Below, piece after piece: positions 6,397 through 6,858 of a stretch of DNA of 6,858 nucleotides. The position numbers and the translations under genes were made by a program. Origin of the DNA: Actinomycetes bacterium (GTDB lineage: Bacteria > Actinomycetota > Acidimicrobiia > Acidimicrobiales > Palsa-688). The DNA lies in NCBI GenBank assembly GCA_021827225.1, contig JAKAXG010000232.1:1-6858 (forward strand), written 5' to 3'. Position 1 is the stretch's first letter; each line of letters starts with the position of its first letter. The notes beneath the pieces were generated by a model. That model worked only from the letters and a program-made list of their open reading frames with translations, made no database searches and was not told where the DNA came from.

Positions 6397-6858
6397 CTAA
6401 ACGGGGCTGGGCTCACTGACGTCAGCAGCCCGCTCGATCACCTGGTCGATGAAGCCGTACTCCTTCGCCTCGGCCGCGGTGAACCACCGGTCGCGGTCGG
6501 AGTCGGCCTCGATGCGCTCGACCGGCTGGCCGGTGTGGAAGGCGATCCGCTCGGCCATCATCCGCTTGAGGTAGACGATCTGCTCCGCCTGGATGGCGAT
6601 GTCGGCGGCCTGGCCCCGGGCCTGGCCGGACGGCTGGTGCATGAGGATGCGGGAGTGCGGCAGCGAGAACCGCTTGCCCGGGGTGCCGGCGCAGAGCAGG
6701 AACTGCCCCATCGACGCGGCCAGCCCCATGCAGACGGTGGAGACGTCGCAGGGCACGAACTGCATGGTGTCGTAGATGGCCAGGCCGGCGGTCACCGACC
6801 CGCCCGGCGAGTTGATGTAGAGGCTGATGTCCCGCTCCGGGTCCTCGGCGGCGAGCAG
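6397..6858 (-). CDS. clpP: ATP-dependent Clp protease proteolytic subunit, 5' end missing
   Basis: The frame is open to the window edge; 153 codons and a TAG stop (6397-6399) are visible, and about 49 N-terminal residues lie outside. Visible landmarks (numbered from the first visible codon) are [12 protein letters not shown] (14-25), catalytic Ser49 in LAASMG, catalytic His74 in LMHQPSG, and DSDRDRWF (119-126) with Asp123 as the third triad residue. All three catalytic residues are present, so the subunit should be active. ClpP forms the tetradecameric chamber that degrades proteins unfolded by ClpX or ClpC in the cytoplasm. From memory, the [18 protein letters not shown] block and DIAIQAEQ are very close to mycobacterial ClpP1 rather than ClpP2. 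The gene downstream is wzm, not clpP2 or clpX. The true start is upstream of the window; an internal GTG (6795) is not the start, because the SPGG strand precedes it. Confidence 0.95.
   Translation of the reverse strand: MLAAEDPERDISLYINSPGGSVTAGLAIYDTMQFVPCDVSTVCMGLAASMGQFLLCAGTPGKRFSLPHSRILMHQPSGQARGQAADIAIQAEQIVYLKRMMAERIAFHTGQPVERIEADSDRDRWFTAAEAKEYGFIDQVIERAADVSEPSPV

Overview
The window is very GC-rich (roughly 70% by eye) and uses GTG starts often. It looks like chromosomal DNA of a high-GC actinomycete. Two things point to Actinomycetota, and the first leans towards class Acidimicrobiia: the 42-residue [14 protein letters not shown] repeat protein at the left edge, a kind of repeat I associate with those bacteria, and the ClpP fragment at the right edge, whose C-terminal half closely resembles mycobacterial ClpP1. 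The class-level placement is inference; no rRNA or other strong marker is present.

Layout, left to right. Bases 1-537 (+) are the 3' end of a tandem-repeat protein. Its stop overlaps by 7 bp the stop of a convergent glycosyltransferase gene (531-1940, -). A strong hairpin (548-586) lies inside the end of that gene, where it can terminate the repeat-protein transcript. A second, clearly paralogous glycosyltransferase (1968-3380, +) is transcribed divergently from the first across only 27 bp. Its 3' end overlaps by 120 bp the 3' end of a convergent family 2 glycosyltransferase gene (3261-4337, -). That gene is the last of a tightly coupled minus-strand trio: ABC-2 permease (Wzm-like, 5539-6339), ABC ATPase with a C-terminal substrate-binding domain (Wzt-like, 4334-5542) and the GT2 enzyme. 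Both junctions are 4-bp GTGA overlaps. Upstream in the same direction, after a 57-bp gap, is the 3' end of a clpP gene (6397-6858).

How the genes may work together. Wzm and Wzt form an exporter for an undecaprenyl- or decaprenyl-linked polysaccharide. The Wzt C-terminal domain would give substrate selectivity. The GT2 enzyme has the layout of polyprenyl-phosphate sugar transferases (GT-A domain plus two C-terminal membrane segments). The two GT-B paralogues probably add sugars to the glycan on the cytoplasmic side. The window is therefore best read as part of a cell-surface polysaccharide locus lying next to a housekeeping protease gene. The repeat protein may be a secreted or surface protein, but nothing here ties it to the polysaccharide.

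I found no tRNA, rRNA, CRISPR array, insertion sequence or phage feature. No gene-free stretch exceeds 60 bases. The most unusual points are the arrangement of the divergent paralogues, the 120-bp antisense overlap and the shared Pro-rich/Arg-rich tails of the two GT-B enzymes.
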